Notes under the pieces: generated by a model
Seen by the model: the letters and a program-made list of their open reading frames with translations, nothing else
Told to the model about the DNA's origin: nothing
Database searches by the model: none
Translations under genes and position numbers: made by a program
NCBI RefSeq assembly: GCF_003254575.1
Contig: NZ_QJUA01000045.1
Span: 1 to 41,878, forward strand
Length of the DNA: 41,878 nt
Source: Mycobacterium kyogaense
Lineage (GTDB): Bacteria > Actinomycetota > Actinomycetes > Mycobacteriales > Mycobacteriaceae
Reading direction: 5' to 3'
Part shown: piece after piece, positions 1-8,428 of the stretch
Position numbering within the stretch: the stretch's first letter is position 1
Layout of the letters: each line of letters opens with the position of its first letter

Positions 1-1
1 G

Positions 2-598
2 GCCGAGACCATCAAGCCGCCGGTGCCGGTCGCGGTGCAGCAGACGCCCCAGCAGGCGCCGCGCACCGTCTATGTCGAGCAGGCACCCGCACCGGCTCCC
101 GCCGCCCCAGCACCCGCACCCGCACCCGCCGCCCCGGCACCCGCGCCGGTCCCGGTGGCGCCGCCGCCCGTCGTCGCACCGGTCCCCGCGCCCGTTGTGG
201 TGCCGCGGCCGATCATCGTCGTGCCGCAGCGGCAGTGGCCGGTGTTCTCGCCGCCGAAGCCCGCGTGGACGTGGCCGAGCAAGCCGGAAGCGCCTGAGCC
301 GGAAGAACCGGAGACCCCGCCGTGGACGCCGCCGGTGACCCAACCGCAGGTGCCTCAGGTTCCGCAGGTTCCGCAGACGCCGCAGTGGCCGGGCTCCAAC
401 TCCGGACCGAGCAGCGGCCGGAGCAGTGCCGATTACGGTTCCGGTGGTTATGGCAGCTCGGGCGGGTATGGCGGCTCGGGTGGCTACGGAGGCTCGGGTG
501 ACTCGGGTTCGTCGTCGCGCGGTAGCTCGGGTAGCGGCTCCTCCGGCGGGGAGAAGTGCTTCCTGATCTTCTGCGCGCCCGGTGGTGGCCGCGGCTAG
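2..598 (+). CDS. C-terminal part of a Pro/Ala-rich, Gly/Ser-rich protein (5' end outside window)
   Basis: The reading frame is open from the first complete codon at base 2, so the start lies upstream of the window. The visible 198 or so residues have no recognisable fold. First comes a Pro/Ala/Val region with repeated PAPAPA units, then a Pro-rich stretch with VPQVPQVPQTPQ, then a Gly/Ser/Tyr-rich block with GGYGGSGGYGGSG. The end is a short hydrophobic tail with two cysteines (EKCFLIFCAPGG). Such composition is typical of disordered, surface-exposed tails of mycobacterial envelope proteins, and it resembles the tail of the Hsp70-like protein at 32503-34281. A functional assignment is not possible without the N-terminus. 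Its TAG stop lies in a CTAG shared with the stop of the convergent dioxygenase gene. Confidence 0.7.
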   Translation, partial: AETIKPPVPVAVQQTPQQAPRTVYVEQAPAPAPAAPAPAPAPAAPAPAPVPVAPPPVVAPVPAPVVVPRPIIVVPQRQWPVFSPPKPAWTWPSKPEAPEPEEPETPPWTPPVTQPQVPQVPQVPQTPQWPGSNSGPSSGRSSADYGSGGYGSSGGYGGSGGYGGSGDSGSSSRGSSGSGSSGGEKCFLIFCAPGGGRG

Positions 599-1590
599 CG
601 GTCAGCTCCAGCGAGAGCCGGGACACCGTCCTCGGTGCGCCAGAGTGAGCGCGCACCCGCCGAGAACCGTTCCAGCGTGGTGACGATGCTGCGCCCCTCG
701 GGGGTGTGGCCCCAGATGCTGATGCCCTGGTGAGTGGTCGGCTCCCACGTCGTCTCGTCCACGACGATGGGATTCCAGCCCACCTCCCACTCGAACCCCG
801 ACGGCGACACCGCATAGAAGGACAGCTCCCTGTCGTTGGTGTGCTGGCCCACCGAGAGTGCCATGTCGAAGCCGAGGTCTTTGACCCTGCGGTAGGCCGC
901 CACCATGTCGTCGAGCTCCGCGACCTGGATGTTGCAGTGCTGGATGCGGGTACGAATCGGGTTGAGCGGCAAGCGATTCACCGATGCGATCGCGACGGAA
1001 TGGTGGCGCTCGTTGACGCGCAGGAAGCGGATCTTGAACTTGAGCCCGCTGATCGTCTCGTCGATGTAGTCCGACAGGCGCGCGTCGAACACAGTGCGGA
1101 AGTAGCCGTGCATCTGCTGTGGCTTCTTGGTGGCGATCGCGACGTGGCCCATGCCGTCGCGGCCCGTGACGAATCCACCGGGGACGCCCAGCCGTGCGTG
1201 CGATGACACCGGCCGGGCATTGACGTAGACCTCCTGGGACAGGCCCTTGGGTCCGGGAAAGCGGACGAAGCGCTCCACGCCGCGGAGTTCGGCCTCCTCG
1301 TCGGTGCCTGTCGTCAGCGTGACGCCGTGATCGTGCACGCGGCCCACAACGGTGTCGAAGGTGTCGTGGTCGTCGATTTCCCAGCCCAGCGCGGTCGCGT
1401 CCTCCGCGGGTCCGCGTTGCAGCAGGAATCGACAAGCATTGTCATCCAGGCGGAATCGCATGACATCGGCGAGGGTGTCGTCCACATGCATGCCGATGGC
1501 ATCGCGGCCGAAGCGCCGCCACTCCCCGAACCTGCCGGTCTCGATCACCACGTAGCCCAGATGCACCCTGCCGAAGACGTCTTTCGTCAT
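595..1590 (-). CDS. type I extradiol (meta-cleavage) ring dioxygenase, VOC superfamily
   Basis: 331 aa with two vicinal-oxygen-chelate modules, the usual size for BphC/HsaC-type enzymes that open catechols next to the two hydroxyls using Fe(II) and O2. The C-terminal catalytic module keeps the 2-His-1-Glu metal site: His149 in GMGHVAIATKK, His218 in RIQHCNIQ and Glu269 in PSGFEWEVGW. Their spacing matches BphC (146, 210, 260). It is the third gene of a minus-strand operon after the flavin hydroxylase and the C-C hydrolase. Its ATG overlaps the hydrolase stop by one base (TGATG), which fixes the start at 1590. The expected step is cleavage of a 2,3-dihydroxylated aromatic to a semialdehyde or dienoate. 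The exact substrate cannot be read from sequence. Confidence 0.88.
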   Translation of the reverse strand: MTKDVFGRVHLGYVVIETGRFGEWRRFGRDAIGMHVDDTLADVMRFRLDDNACRFLLQRGPAEDATALGWEIDDHDTFDTVVGRVHDHGVTLTTGTDEEAELRGVERFVRFPGPKGLSQEVYVNARPVSSHARLGVPGGFVTGRDGMGHVAIATKKPQQMHGYFRTVFDARLSDYIDETISGLKFKIRFLRVNERHHSVAIASVNRLPLNPIRTRIQHCNIQVAELDDMVAAYRRVKDLGFDMALSVGQHTNDRELSFYAVSPSGFEWEVGWNPIVVDETTWEPTTHQGISIWGHTPEGRSIVTTLERFSAGARSLWRTEDGVPALAGADR

Positions 1591-2456
1591 CACGCTGCCT
1601 CCCAACGAGACTCGGCGGAGAGAAAGCCGGCGACGAGCTCGTTGAACAGTTCGGCGCGCTCCCACTGCATCCAATGTCCGGTGCGAGACGTCATCACCAG
1701 CTCCGCATTCGGCATCATGTCGACGAGCATCGGGCCGCCGGCCGGGCGGTTGACCTTGTCGTCTCGACCCCACAACACCAGGGTTGGGTTCGGCAGGTGC
1801 CGGAGCCGTCTGTCGCGGGTCAGGTCCATGCGCCACAGCGTTCGCAGCCCTGACGGCCGCCGCAGCGGCGGATGGGCGATCACCTGCGGATCGACGGAGG
1901 CCTGATAGCGGGATTCGATCACGTCGTCGGGCACCGAGGCGCCGTCGTGAACGAGGTAGTTGCGGATGAAGGTCTCGAGCTTCTCGCGGCTCGGTCCGTC
2001 GCCGCCGTAGTACGCCAGCAGGTTCTTCAGACCTGCGGTGGGCAGCCCGCGGGTGGTGCCGATACCACCGGGACCCATCAGCACCAGTTTCCCCGCGCGC
2101 TGCGGAGTGTCCAGTGCGAATCTCAGTGCGGCGGCTCCTCCGTAGGAGTTCCCCACCAGATGTGCTCGCCTGATACCGATTTCGTCGAGCATGCCGCGGA
2201 CCGCGTCGGCGAGGTACCCGAAAGGATCGCTGTGATCGACGTACTTGGTCGACCGGCCGTAGCCCGGCATGTCGGGCACGATCACCCGGTGCGATGCGGC
2301 GAGCGCCTCGACGTTGCGGGAAAAGTTGGACACCCCCGAGGCGCCGGGGCCGCCGCCGTGCAGGAGGACGACGGGTGACCCGTCACCGCCGGTGTCGGTC
2401 AGGAAGATCTCTGCTCCGTTGACGGGGACCGTGTGCTCAGTGCTCGTGGTGGTCAT
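1590..2456 (-). CDS. alpha/beta hydrolase of the meta-cleavage product hydrolase family (BphD/MhpC/HsaD-like)
   Basis: 288 aa. The oxyanion-hole region HGGGPGAS lies near residue 33. The nucleophile is Ser104 in GNSYGG, the acid Asp233 in LWGRDDKVNRP and the base His261 in TGHWMQWE, all in the positions of C-C bond hydrolases. The enzyme should split the ring-opened 2-hydroxy-6-oxo-dienoate made by the neighbouring dioxygenase into a hydroxydienoate and an acid. The ATG at 2456 overlaps the stop of the upstream hydroxylase (ATGA), and its stop overlaps the dioxygenase start, so the three genes are translationally coupled. The downstream hydratase, aldolase and dehydrogenase of the pathway are absent here, so they are presumably encoded elsewhere. 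Confidence 0.88.
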   Translation of the reverse strand: MTTTSTEHTVPVNGAEIFLTDTGGDGSPVVLLHGGGPGASGVSNFSRNVEALAASHRVIVPDMPGYGRSTKYVDHSDPFGYLADAVRGMLDEIGIRRAHLVGNSYGGAAALRFALDTPQRAGKLVLMGPGGIGTTRGLPTAGLKNLLAYYGGDGPSREKLETFIRNYLVHDGASVPDDVIESRYQASVDPQVIAHPPLRRPSGLRTLWRMDLTRDRRLRHLPNPTLVLWGRDDKVNRPAGGPMLVDMMPNAELVMTSRTGHWMQWERAELFNELVAGFLSAESRWEAA

Positions 2457-4021
2457 ACCTGTTGTCTCCGTGGTGAAGTGGTGGTGAATCCCGTGGGAGG
2501 AGCCGGCAGCTGCTGGTCGGCGTCGGCGGCGGCATAGACGAATGCGTCGGGCCGCACCGCGACGGCCGTGGCTTTTCGCGTCCGTAGCCAATCGATCAGC
2601 GTGCCGTCGCGGTCGACCAGAGCGCCGGTTGTCGGCGCACTACCCGGGGGGAGGATCTCGACGATCGGAACCGCGACTGCGCGCCACTGCTGCCACCGTG
2701 CTGGTGTCCCGACGTGCAGTACCGTCCACGCGCCGAGGGCGTCGTCGAGGCGGACGCGGTCGCCATTGCCGTCGATGACCCAGGGCTGGGGGATCTGCCA
2801 GCCGACTGCGGGGTTGCCGTTGCCGGCCAGCAGGCCGGTTCGGTAGCGGGCATCCGGGAGCCAGCGGTGCTCGCGAAGCCAGGTGGTGACGTACGGGATT
2901 CTGCCGACGGTGCGGAAGAGGGTGTCGCGAAGCCTGGCGCGCAACGGGTTTCGCTCGACGATCAGGTGTCCGACCTTGACCGCCCGGCGGGTGACCTCCT
3001 TGACGTGCGGCATCCGCTCGGTCTGGTAGCTGTCCAGCGCCGACTCGGGAAGCGAACCGGCCAGCACGGCGTCGAGCTTCCAACACAGATTGGCGACGTC
3101 GCGGATACCGGCGCACATGCCCTGGCCGATCCACGGGGGCATCGCATGCGCCGCGTCGCCGGCGAGAAAGATCCTGCCGACTCGCCAGCGGTCGGCGAAG
3201 CGTACGTGGTGGCTGTAGCACGCGGTGCCGATGACATCGACGTTCTCCTCGGTGATCCCTTGGGCGTGCAGCACATCCCAGATCGACTCGGGGGCGAGGA
3301 GGCGGCTCTCGTCCTCGTGGTCTGCCACTGGGAACTCCCATCGGTGATGCCCGAGTGGAGTGGGGCAGTCCACGGTCGGGCGCTCGGGGTTGCAGTGGAA
3401 GCGCAGTCGATCGTGACCGGGCCACTCCCGTAGCACCCTGGTGTCGATCACGATCCAGCGTTGAGAGAAGGTGCGGCCGCCGAACCCGATGCCCAACTGT
3501 CCGCGCACGGTGCTCGATCCGCCGTCAGCGGCGATGACGTAGCGGGCACGGATGCGCCGGAACGCGTCGCGGTCCAGGTCTGCCAGCATCAACTCGACAT
3601 CGTCGGAACCTTGTGTGACACGCAACAATTCGTGACGCAAGAGGGTTGACACGTTGGGTAACCGGTCGACGCCCTCGCGCAACGTCCTGTCCACCGCGGG
3701 TTGGTAGATGAACTGCTGCGGAGGATGTCCGTTGCCCCGGTCGACCGGTAGCAGGGTGGCGAAGGTCTTTCCGGCGGCATCGACGAAGTCGGCGCCGGTG
3801 CCCGGCTGCATGTCGGCGGCGAGATGGTCGGCCAGACCCACCTGCTGCCAGATGCGCATCACCTCCTCGTCGACGGAGATGGCCCGGGCCCGGAAGTAGA
3901 CATCCGGATCTCGTTCGATCACAACGACATCGAGCCCGCGGCGGCCCAGCATGTTGGCCGCGGTGGCGCCCACCGGGCCGTATCCGACGATGGCCACGTC
4001 GAACATCGTCCGATCATCCAT
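2453..4021 (-). CDS. FAD-dependent aromatic-ring hydroxylase, MhpA-like
   Basis: 522 aa class A flavoprotein monooxygenase. The N-terminal dinucleotide-binding motif is VGYGPVGATAANML, followed by the acidic VVIERD that binds the ribose. The second FAD motif is RIFLAGDAAHAMPPWIGQGM, and a thioredoxin-like C-terminal region follows, as in MhpA (3-(3-hydroxyphenyl)propionate hydroxylase) and phenol hydroxylases. It should use NAD(P)H and O2 to add an ortho-hydroxyl group to a phenolic acid, preparing it for meta cleavage. GAGGAG five bases before the ATG at 4021 supports that start; ATG 4006 (MFDVAIVG) is a weaker alternative. It is the first gene of the operon and starts 20 bases from a double palindromic operator shared with the divergent TetR gene. 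Confidence 0.87.
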   Translation of the reverse strand: MDDRTMFDVAIVGYGPVGATAANMLGRRGLDVVVIERDPDVYFRARAISVDEEVMRIWQQVGLADHLAADMQPGTGADFVDAAGKTFATLLPVDRGNGHPPQQFIYQPAVDRTLREGVDRLPNVSTLLRHELLRVTQGSDDVELMLADLDRDAFRRIRARYVIAADGGSSTVRGQLGIGFGGRTFSQRWIVIDTRVLREWPGHDRLRFHCNPERPTVDCPTPLGHHRWEFPVADHEDESRLLAPESIWDVLHAQGITEENVDVIGTACYSHHVRFADRWRVGRIFLAGDAAHAMPPWIGQGMCAGIRDVANLCWKLDAVLAGSLPESALDSYQTERMPHVKEVTRRAVKVGHLIVERNPLRARLRDTLFRTVGRIPYVTTWLREHRWLPDARYRTGLLAGNGNPAVGWQIPQPWVIDGNGDRVRLDDALGAWTVLHVGTPARWQQWRAVAVPIVEILPPGSAPTTGALVDRDGTLIDWLRTRKATAVAVRPDAFVYAAADADQQLPAPPTGFTTTSPRRQQV

Positions 4022-4040
4022 GGCTGCTCCTCGCTTGCTC

Positions 4041-4076
4041 TGTAGTGATCGCTACGGTAATGTAGCGATCACTACA
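4041..4076. promoter_or_regulatory. double TetR-type operator between the hydroxylase operon and its regulator
   Basis: A perfect 15-base inverted repeat, TGTAGTGATCGCTAC and GTAGCGATCACTACA, is separated by GGTAAT. Each arm also contains a nearly perfect 14-base palindrome of its own (GTAGTGATCGCTAC and GTAGCGATCACTAC), with centres 20 bases apart, about two helical turns. This is what two stacked repressor dimers would need. It lies 20 bases before the hydroxylase ATG and 21 bases before the TetR ATG, so one bound complex could control both divergent promoters, including autoregulation. Confidence 0.85.
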
Positions 4077-4097
4077 TGGTCAAGGGGTGAAACGCAC

Positions 4098-4739
4098 ATG
4101 GCTGAGCAGCCCAAGCGCCGGCAGCGGCGCGCCGACGGTGAGTTGTCCCGCGGACGCATCCTCGACGCAGCCACCGAAATCGCGGCCGAGCGGGGTTATG
4201 AGGGCACCAGTATCGGCGCCGTCAGCGCCAAATGCGGCCTGCCGGCGAGCTCGATCTACTGGCACTTCAAAGACAAGGACGACCTGATCGCTGCGGTCAT
4301 CGAACGGAGCTTCGGCCACTGGTTGACCGTGTGGCAGCTGCCCGACGACGTCACGGCGCCCGAACGTCTGCGAGAGGTGGCGATGGCGACGGCCAAAGCG
4401 CTACTGGACTCGCCCGACTTCCTCCGTCTCGGCCTGATGCTGGCCCTGGAGCGCCGCCCGGTCGAACCCGAGGCGCGGGCGATGTTCGTCAAGGTCCGCC
4501 AGCAGGCTTTCGACGCGCTCTCGGCCGGCATTCGTGACATGGGCATGGGGTTGACCGAGGAACAGGTCCGTCAGCTGTCGACGTATGCCATGGCCGGAGC
4601 CGACGGGCTCTTCATCGCGAAGGAAATCGGTGGCGACAGTGTGGATCTGCTCGCGTTGTTCGCGCTGCACGGTCAGGCGCTCTACGACACCGCCGCTCGC
4701 ATGGTCGAGGACGGCACTGGAGGACGGTACCGCAGCTAG
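4098..4739 (+). CDS. TetR-family transcriptional regulator of the adjacent meta-cleavage operon
   Basis: 213 aa. The N-terminal TetR DNA-binding domain includes RILDAATEIAAERGYEGTSI and the recognition helix region GLPASSIYWHFKDKDDL. The rest is a helical ligand-binding and dimerisation domain. The start is ATG 4098, with AAGGGGTG about ten bases upstream; the open frame extends further upstream, but only through the operator. The divergent arrangement with the aromatic hydroxylase operon, with the double palindrome between them, makes it very likely the local repressor. The inducer would be the aromatic substrate or an intermediate (inference). The TAG stop is part of a CTAG shared with the convergent lipoprotein gene. 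Confidence 0.9.
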   Translation: MAEQPKRRQRRADGELSRGRILDAATEIAAERGYEGTSIGAVSAKCGLPASSIYWHFKDKDDLIAAVIERSFGHWLTVWQLPDDVTAPERLREVAMATAKALLDSPDFLRLGLMLALERRPVEPEARAMFVKVRQQAFDALSAGIRDMGMGLTEEQVRQLSTYAMAGADGLFIAKEIGGDSVDLLALFALHGQALYDTAARMVEDGTGGRYRS

Positions 4740-5326
4740 CCGACCGAGCTGATCGTCGCGTCGCAGATCGGCAGGTTCACCGCCAGTAGATGCGACTTCG
4801 TGGTGTTGGGCGCGGTGACGACGAGCGTTCCGGTCCGTCCGCATCCGCTGCCCGTGCTGGTGTCGACCGCGGACGATTGCACGCCAGCGGTGGCCTTCTC
4901 GCCCGGCTGCAGCTCCAGATGCGGGGCGGAGTTCTGTGGCCGGCGCGCGACGTGCACCAGCACCCCGCCCGCTGCCGTCACCAGGTCGGCACCCGGATAG
5001 CCGACGAGTACACACGTCTGCGCCGAGCTGTTGGTGAACGTCACGTCCACCCGGCGCAGCGTGTCGGCCTCGGCCATCGGTCCCGCCGCGACGGTCAGGT
5101 CGTCGTTGCCGCACGCCGCCGGCACCGCAGGCGCGGACTCTGTCGGTGACGCGGCCGTCGTCGGGGATGGCGTCGGGGGGACGGGTGCCGCGGAAATGGT
5201 CGTGGTCGCGGACGGCGTCGCGGTCACGGTGACCGTCGTCGGCGGAGTGTCGGTGCGGTCGGAACCGCAGCCGGCGAGCAGTGCCGCCGCAGCGACACCT
5301 GAAATGAGCAGGGGTGTTGTCCTCAT
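4736..5326 (-). CDS. DUF4232 lipoprotein
   Basis: 196 aa. The signal peptide MRTTPLLISGVAAAALLAGC ends in a clear lipobox (LLAGC), so the cysteine at residue 20 should be lipidated and the protein anchored outside the cytoplasmic membrane. A Thr/Pro/Ala/Ser-rich linker of about 50 residues follows, then a DUF4232 domain. The domain shows the typical pattern: paired cysteines, a VTFTNSSAQTCVLVGYPG segment, an LQPGEKA turn and a C-terminal cysteine. DUF4232 lipoproteins are numerous in mycobacteria and their function is unknown. ATG 5326 is chosen because it begins directly with the signal peptide; the upstream GTG or ATG extensions would bury it. It is divergent from udgA across 127 bases. Confidence 0.85.
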   Translation of the reverse strand: MRTTPLLISGVAAAALLAGCGSDRTDTPPTTVTVTATPSATTTISAAPVPPTPSPTTAASPTESAPAVPAACGNDDLTVAAGPMAEADTLRRVDVTFTNSSAQTCVLVGYPGADLVTAAGGVLVHVARRPQNSAPHLELQPGEKATAGVQSSAVDTSTGSGCGRTGTLVVTAPNTTKSHLLAVNLPICDATISSVG

Positions 5327-5453
5327 GGAAGCAGTACAGGCCACACGAGCCGCTACCGATCCCACATTCGCGGCACGCGACCGTCACCTCCCGTTGATCT
5401 CGCGGCCAGTGTCACGTTCCGATCGCCTCATACCGGGTAGCTACAGAGGCACT

Positions 5454-6782
5454 ATGCGATGCACCGTCTTCGGTACCGGGTATCTCGGCGCCACCCACGC
5501 CGTCGGGATGGCCGAACTCGGCCACGAGGTGATCGGCGTCGACGTCGACGCCGGCAAGATCGCCAAGCTGGCCGGCGGCGACGTCCCGTTCTACGAGCCG
5601 GGACTGCCGGAGATGTTACGGCGCAACCTCGATACGGGCCGTCTGCGCTTCACCACCGACTATGCCGAAGCCGCTGACTTCGCCGACGTCCACTTCCTCG
5701 GCGTCGGAACACCGCAGAAGAAGGGCGAATACGCCGCGGATCTGCGACACGTGTACGCCGTGATCGATGCACTCGTGCCGCAGCTGCGCCGCCCCGCGGT
5801 GATCGTCGGGAAGTCCACCGTGCCCGTCGGCACCGCCGCCGATCTCGCCGAGCGCGCCGCTGCGCTGAGCCCGGAGGGGATCGCTGTCGAGATCGCGTGG
5901 AATCCCGAGTTCCTGCGGGAAGGGTTCGCCGTCCACGACACGCTGCATCCGGATCGGATCGTCGTTGGTGTGCAGAGGGATTCGCGGCTGGCCGAGGATG
6001 CCATCCGGTCGATGTATGCGCCGTTGCTCGATGACGGGGTGCCGTTCCTGCTGACGGATCTGCAGACTGCGGAGCTGGTCAAGGTCTCCGCCAACGCGTT
6101 TCTCGCCACGAAGATCTCGTTCATCAACGCGATCTCCGAAGTCTGCGAAGCCGCGGGCGCCGACGTGACGACGCTGGCCGATGCGCTGGGTTACGACGCG
6201 CGTATCGGACGACGGTTCCTCAACGCTGGCTTGGGTTTCGGAGGTGGCTGCCTGCCCAAGGACATTCGGGCGTTCATGGCCCGTGCCGGTGAACTCGGCG
6301 CCAACCAGGCGCTGACGTTCCTTCGCGAGGTCGACAGCATCAACATGCGCCGCCGCACCCGCATGGTCGAACTCGCCACCACCGCGTGCGGCGGCTCTCT
6401 GCTCGGCGCGAACGTCGCCGTTCTGGGTGCAGCGTTCAAACCCGAGTCCGACGACGTCCGGGATTCGCCCGCTCTGAACGTGGCCGGATTGCTCCAGCTC
6501 AACGGTGCGACCGTGTCCGTCTACGACCCCAAGGCGATGGAGAACTCCCGCCGGCTCTTCCCGACCCTGACCTATGCGACCTCGGTCGCCGAGGCCTGCG
6601 ACCGCGCCGACGCCGTGTTGGTGCTGACCGAGTGGGCCGAGTTCGTCGACCTGGACCCCGAAGCGCTCGCCGGCACCGTGCGTACCAAAGTCGTTGTCGA
6701 CGGCCGTAATTGCCTCGACTCACAGCGGTGGCGGCAGGCCGGCTGGCAGCTCTATGCGTTGGGTCGTAGCGTCGAGGAGTGA
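5454..6782 (+). CDS. udgA: UDP-glucose 6-dehydrogenase
   Basis: 442 aa, close to M. tuberculosis UdgA (Rv0322). It oxidises UDP-glucose twice with NAD+ to UDP-glucuronate, a precursor for envelope polysaccharides. The N-terminal Rossmann motif is FGTGYLGATHAVGMAELGHE. The catalytic cysteine is Cys266 in GFGGGCLPKD. The C-terminal UDP-binding domain contains GAAFKPESDDVRDSPALNV. ATG 5454 is chosen because the dinucleotide-binding strand begins at once; the open frame upstream is a long, composition-driven extension. The GTG start of the DUF1330 gene overlaps its stop by four bases, starting a plus-strand run that ends with rmlA, another nucleotide-sugar gene. Confidence 0.95.
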   Translation: MRCTVFGTGYLGATHAVGMAELGHEVIGVDVDAGKIAKLAGGDVPFYEPGLPEMLRRNLDTGRLRFTTDYAEAADFADVHFLGVGTPQKKGEYAADLRHVYAVIDALVPQLRRPAVIVGKSTVPVGTAADLAERAAALSPEGIAVEIAWNPEFLREGFAVHDTLHPDRIVVGVQRDSRLAEDAIRSMYAPLLDDGVPFLLTDLQTAELVKVSANAFLATKISFINAISEVCEAAGADVTTLADALGYDARIGRRFLNAGLGFGGGCLPKDIRAFMARAGELGANQALTFLREVDSINMRRRTRMVELATTACGGSLLGANVAVLGAAFKPESDDVRDSPALNVAGLLQLNGATVSVYDPKAMENSRRLFPTLTYATSVAEACDRADAVLVLTEWAEFVDLDPEALAGTVRTKVVVDGRNCLDSQRWRQAGWQLYALGRSVEE

Positions 6783-7102
6783 CCGTCTACGCATTGAATC
6801 TCTTCGACATCGCCGATCCCGCCGAGTACCGCGCGTACTCGAAGCGTTCACCGCAGGAAGTCGCCAAACACGGCGGCCGGGTGGTGGCGCTCGGCAAGTT
6901 CGACGAATCTGTCACCGGAGACATCGAGCCCCGCACCGTGCTGATCCTTGTCGAGTGGGACTCGAGGGAGGCTTTCGACAGCTATCGCAACGACCCGGAG
7001 TTGGCCGAGCTGCACGCCCATCGGGAGAACGGGGCGTCGTCATACATCTGGCATCTGTTCGATCGACTGGATGACTTGCGGCCGTTGCTTAAGCTCGGGT
7101 GA
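6779..7102 (+). CDS. DUF1330 (dimeric alpha-beta barrel) protein
   Basis: 107 aa, the usual length for DUF1330 proteins, small ferredoxin-like alpha/beta-barrel dimers. Visible landmarks are MTVYALNLFDIADPAEYRAYSKR, with repeated beta strands and VLILVEWDSREAFDSYRNDPEL, the conserved section of the fold. No biochemical role is established for the family. The GTG start overlaps the udgA stop (GTGA) and its own stop overlaps the GTG/ATG start of the P450, so it is translated as part of the same transcript. It might bind or turn over a small hydrophobic product related to the P450 reaction, but this is only context. Confidence 0.85.
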   Translation: MTVYALNLFDIADPAEYRAYSKRSPQEVAKHGGRVVALGKFDESVTGDIEPRTVLILVEWDSREAFDSYRNDPELAELHAHRENGASSYIWHLFDRLDDLRPLLKLG

Positions 7103-8424
7103 TGTCTCGATTCCGACATCGGCTCCGATGGCTGGTCCTGCACGGCATCGTCCGCGGCCTGTCCACAGTCGGCGCGCGGCGTGGGGATCCGCAGGCGCGG
7201 CTGATCGCCGACCCCGCCGTACGGGCCGATCCGGCGGCGTTCGCCGACGAGATGCGCGCCCGCGGCCCGGTCGTGCGCTCCCGAACGGCGCTGATGACGT
7301 TCGACCACGCCGTCGCCAACGAGGTGCTGCGGTCCGACGACTTCCACGTCATGAGTCTCGGCGCCGGCCTGCCGGCAGTACTGCAACGCATCAACGAGAA
7401 GACAAGCACCGGGCTGCTGCACCCGATCGAGCCGCCGTCACTGCTCTCGATCGAGCCGCCCGACCACACCCGGTGCCGGAAAATGGTGTCGTCGGTGTTC
7501 ACCACCCGCGCAGTCGCCGCCTTGCGCGACCGCGTACAGGACACCGCGGACAAGCTGCTCGACCGGATGGAGGGTCAGTCCGGAGTCGTGGACGTCGTGG
7601 AGGCGTATTGCGCCCAACTGCCGGTCGCAGTGATCAGCGACATCCTGGGTGTGCCCGAGAATGACCGGCAGCAGATTCTGCGGTTCGGCGAACTCGCCGC
7701 GCCCAGCCTGGACATCGGCCTGTCCTGGAAGCAGTACACGAGCGTTCACGAAGGGCTGGTCGGGTTCAACGCGTGGCTCACCCACCACCTCGACGAGCTG
7801 CGTCGCAACCCCGGCGATGACCTGATGAGCCAACTCATCCAGGCCAGCGCCCAGGCCGAGGAGGGGGCGCAGCTCTCGCAGCGGGAACTGCTGGCCACCG
7901 CCGGCCTCGTCCTGGCTGCGGGGTTCGAGACGACGGTGAACCTGCTCGGCAACGGCATCCGGATGCTGCTGCAGACACCCGAGCACCTCGAGACCCTGGC
8001 CGCCCGCCCTGAGCTGTGGCCCACCGCCGTCGAAGAGATCCTCCGGCTCGACTCCCCGGTGCAGATGAGTGCCCGCTTCGCCCGCAGAGACGTCGACATC
8101 GCCGGCACCCGCATCGCCCGGGGGGAGCTGATCATCCTCCACCTCGCCGGGGCGAATCGCGATCCCAAGGTCTTCACCGATCCGCACCGGTTCGACATCG
8201 AACGCGAGAACGCGGGCAAGCACCTGTCATTCTCCGGCGGACGGCACTTCTGCCTCGGCGCCGCGTTGGCCCGCACCGAAGGTGAAGTGGGGCTGCGGAC
8301 CTTCTTCGAGCGCTACCCCGGTGCGCAACTCGCCGGAGCAGCCCAGCGGCGGGACACCCGCGTGCTGCGCGGGTGGTCAACATTGCCGATCACGCTTGGG
8401 AGCGCGCGCACCGCGCTAGCGTGA
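7099..8424 (+). CDS. cytochrome P450
   Basis: 441 aa class I bacterial P450. The I-helix oxygen-activation motif is AAGFETTVNL, the K-helix ExxR is EEILR, and the heme-binding loop FSGGRHFCLGAALAR carries Cys385 as the axial thiolate. Electrons would come from a separate ferredoxin and reductase, neither of which is encoded nearby. The subfamily and substrate cannot be set from motifs alone; the region between Rv0322 and Rv0334 in M. tuberculosis also contains a P450 (CYP135A1), but this one is on the other strand relative to rmlA. The start is GTG 7099 or the next codon, ATG 7102, both at the junction with the DUF1330 stop. Confidence 0.92.
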   Translation: MMSRFRHRLRWLVLHGIVRGLSTVGARRGDPQARLIADPAVRADPAAFADEMRARGPVVRSRTALMTFDHAVANEVLRSDDFHVMSLGAGLPAVLQRINEKTSTGLLHPIEPPSLLSIEPPDHTRCRKMVSSVFTTRAVAALRDRVQDTADKLLDRMEGQSGVVDVVEAYCAQLPVAVISDILGVPENDRQQILRFGELAAPSLDIGLSWKQYTSVHEGLVGFNAWLTHHLDELRRNPGDDLMSQLIQASAQAEEGAQLSQRELLATAGLVLAAGFETTVNLLGNGIRMLLQTPEHLETLAARPELWPTAVEEILRLDSPVQMSARFARRDVDIAGTRIARGELIILHLAGANRDPKVFTDPHRFDIERENAGKHLSFSGGRHFCLGAALARTEGEVGLRTFFERYPGAQLAGAAQRRDTRVLRGWSTLPITLGSARTALA

Positions 8425-8428
8425 GGAG

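Noticed and set aside
595..1836. Longer start for the extradiol dioxygenase (up to 1836)
   Set aside because: The extension lies inside the hydrolase gene and is Arg-rich without conservation; ATG 1590 coupled to the hydrolase stop fits the family N-terminus.
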